DNA of 5,335 nt from Muribaculaceae bacterium (GTDB lineage Bacteria; Pseudomonadota; Alphaproteobacteria; Rs-D84): contig JAMPEH010000004.1 in NCBI GenBank assembly GCA_023665245.1, positions 1-5,335 of the forward strand. The letters are read 5' to 3'. Both the position numbers and the translations under genes were made by a program. The notes beneath the pieces are model-generated. The model saw only the letters and a program-made list of their open reading frames with translations, searched no databases and was not told the origin of the DNA. Position 1 is the first letter of the stretch, and each line of letters begins with the position of its first letter. Of this stretch, positions 4,863 to 5,335 are shown piece after piece.

Positions 4863-5260
4863 ACTGTAATGATTTTGAGATTATTGAAATCAAGAATCCA
4901 CTTATTCTGCATTAGGAATGGAATCCCAAGTATACCATGAATCTGTATACCAGTTTCATTCTGTATGGAAGCTACAGCTTTATCATTATCCAAAACAGAG
5001 TATATGGCACTGGTTTCAACTTCTCCAAAGGAAATGTTTGCTGTTATAGAGGGTGTTTTCCTTATTTCTCCCTCTATTCCCATTATGCTGCTTTGGTTTT
5101 CTGAAACCCTGAAAATATTCTTCAAGTGTTCAATGACAAAACTGAATATTACATTATGGGTTGCTCCTGTATCTATCAGAAAGCATAGAGATGGTTTGGA
5201 TGATGTCACAATGAGTGGCAGACCAACTTTTGAGATGCTATGTTGTATAGAGTGTTCCAT
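4859..5260 (-). CDS. Retropepsin-like aspartic protease (133 aa)
   Basis: Single-lobed aspartic protease of the retropepsin-like superfamily (Asp_protease_2 type). The catalytic motif is FLIDTGATHNVI (27-38), with catalytic Asp30. SSIMGIEGE (about 57-65) fits the flap region. GILGIPFL (109-116) is the hydrophobic-hydrophobic-Gly motif that supports the active site, and WILDFNNLKI near the end is also typical of the family. One DTGA per chain means it should work as a homodimer. There is no signal peptide or membrane segment, so it is probably cytoplasmic. The in-frame region upstream of the ATG at 5260 has no other start before a stop. Its stop overlaps the start of the 343-aa membrane protein, and four membrane proteins follow, so a partner or substrate among these is plausible but unproven. 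Family assignment is confident; the substrate is unknown. Confidence 0.87.
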   Translation of the reverse strand: MEHSIQHSISKVGLPLIVTSSKPSLCFLIDTGATHNVIFSFVIEHLKNIFRVSENQSSIMGIEGEIRKTPSITANISFGEVETSAIYSVLDNDKAVASIQNETGIQIHGILGIPFLMQNKWILDFNNLKIITV

Positions 5261-5335
5261 TATTCTTGCTTGTTTCGTATGGGCATAAAAAAGAGGTGCA
5301 GACTAACCTTAATTGCTATTCTGAAGGTATCGCCA
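5260..5335 (-). CDS. 3' end of an upstream operon gene (partial)
   Basis: From the right edge the minus strand has a frame open for 24 codons, containing SLHLFFMPIRNKQE, that stops at TAA 5262-5260. This stop shares its last A with the protease ATG (TAATG at 5262-5258), a classic coupled-gene overlap. One other frame stops at 5311-5309 and the third stops near the edge. The open frame with the overlap is the best candidate for the end of another operon gene. Nothing can be said about its product. If right, the operon promoter lies outside the window. Confidence 0.4.
   Translation of the reverse strand, partial: GDTFRIAIKVSLHLFFMPIRNKQE

Noticed and set aside
4477..4869. Plus-strand 130-codon frame opposite the 343-aa gene.
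   Set aside because: Complement of a convincing membrane-protein gene; its composition is the mirror of that gene.
4965..5288. Plus-strand 107-codon frame opposite the protease gene.
   Set aside because: The minus strand here encodes clear DTGA and ILG protease motifs.
5322..5329. Minus-strand TACCTTCA as a promoter -7 element for the protease operon.
   Set aside because: Two mismatches in the defined TTTG part, and the upstream element would be outside the window; an open coding frame crosses it.
1..5335. CRISPR arrays, rRNA, complete tRNA genes and insertion sequences.
   Set aside because: No regularly spaced repeats, conserved RNA segments, transposase motifs or terminal inverted repeats were seen.

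Overview
The window looks like part of an integrated mobile or accessory element from a member of the Bacteroidales (Bacteroides, Phocaeicola, Parabacteroides or a close relative). Three things point there. There are two good matches to the Bacteroidetes promoter pattern (TTTG, about 20 bp, then TAnnTTTG). The DNA is AT-rich with A-rich translation starts. The small helix-turn-helix gene coupled to a VapE-type ATPase gene, with a DUF3874-like C-terminus, is a layout familiar from Bacteroidales integrative elements. No integrase, relaxase, rRNA, tRNA or CRISPR lies inside the window, so the mobile-element reading is inference.

Left part (1-496): a regulatory region with no gene I can support. 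It holds a 12-bp tandem repeat (25-48), a 12-bp palindrome (130-141), a terminator-like hairpin for leftward transcripts (160-180), and two divergent promoters (leftward 212-243, rightward 259-291). An inverted repeat sits at the expected rightward start site. The rightward leader is about 200 nt long and includes a 67-nt stretch with no G, a seven-codon reading frame and a possible bulged hairpin.

Right-pointing module (497-1884): a 70-aa MerR/excisionase-like DNA-binding protein overlaps by ATGA a 392-aa VapE-family P-loop ATPase, which is probably a superfamily 3-type replicative helicase. A 15-bp hairpin at 1898-1938 separates this module from the converging left-pointing genes.

Left-pointing operon (5335 down to 1963): tightly packed genes, read right to left. 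They are the end of an upstream gene (TAATG overlap), a retropepsin-like aspartic protease (133 aa), a 343-aa protein with three membrane segments and an apparent tandem duplicated periplasmic domain, a 251-aa protein with six membrane segments, a 135-aa protein with one membrane segment, and a protein with three membrane segments plus a lipocalin-like domain. The last gene carries a one-base frameshift in an A-run; restoring one base gives a 234-aa protein. Overlaps or gaps of a few bases throughout indicate one transcript. I do not recognise this gene set as a named system. A cytoplasmic aspartic protease made with four inner-membrane proteins is the most interesting content, and its function is unknown.
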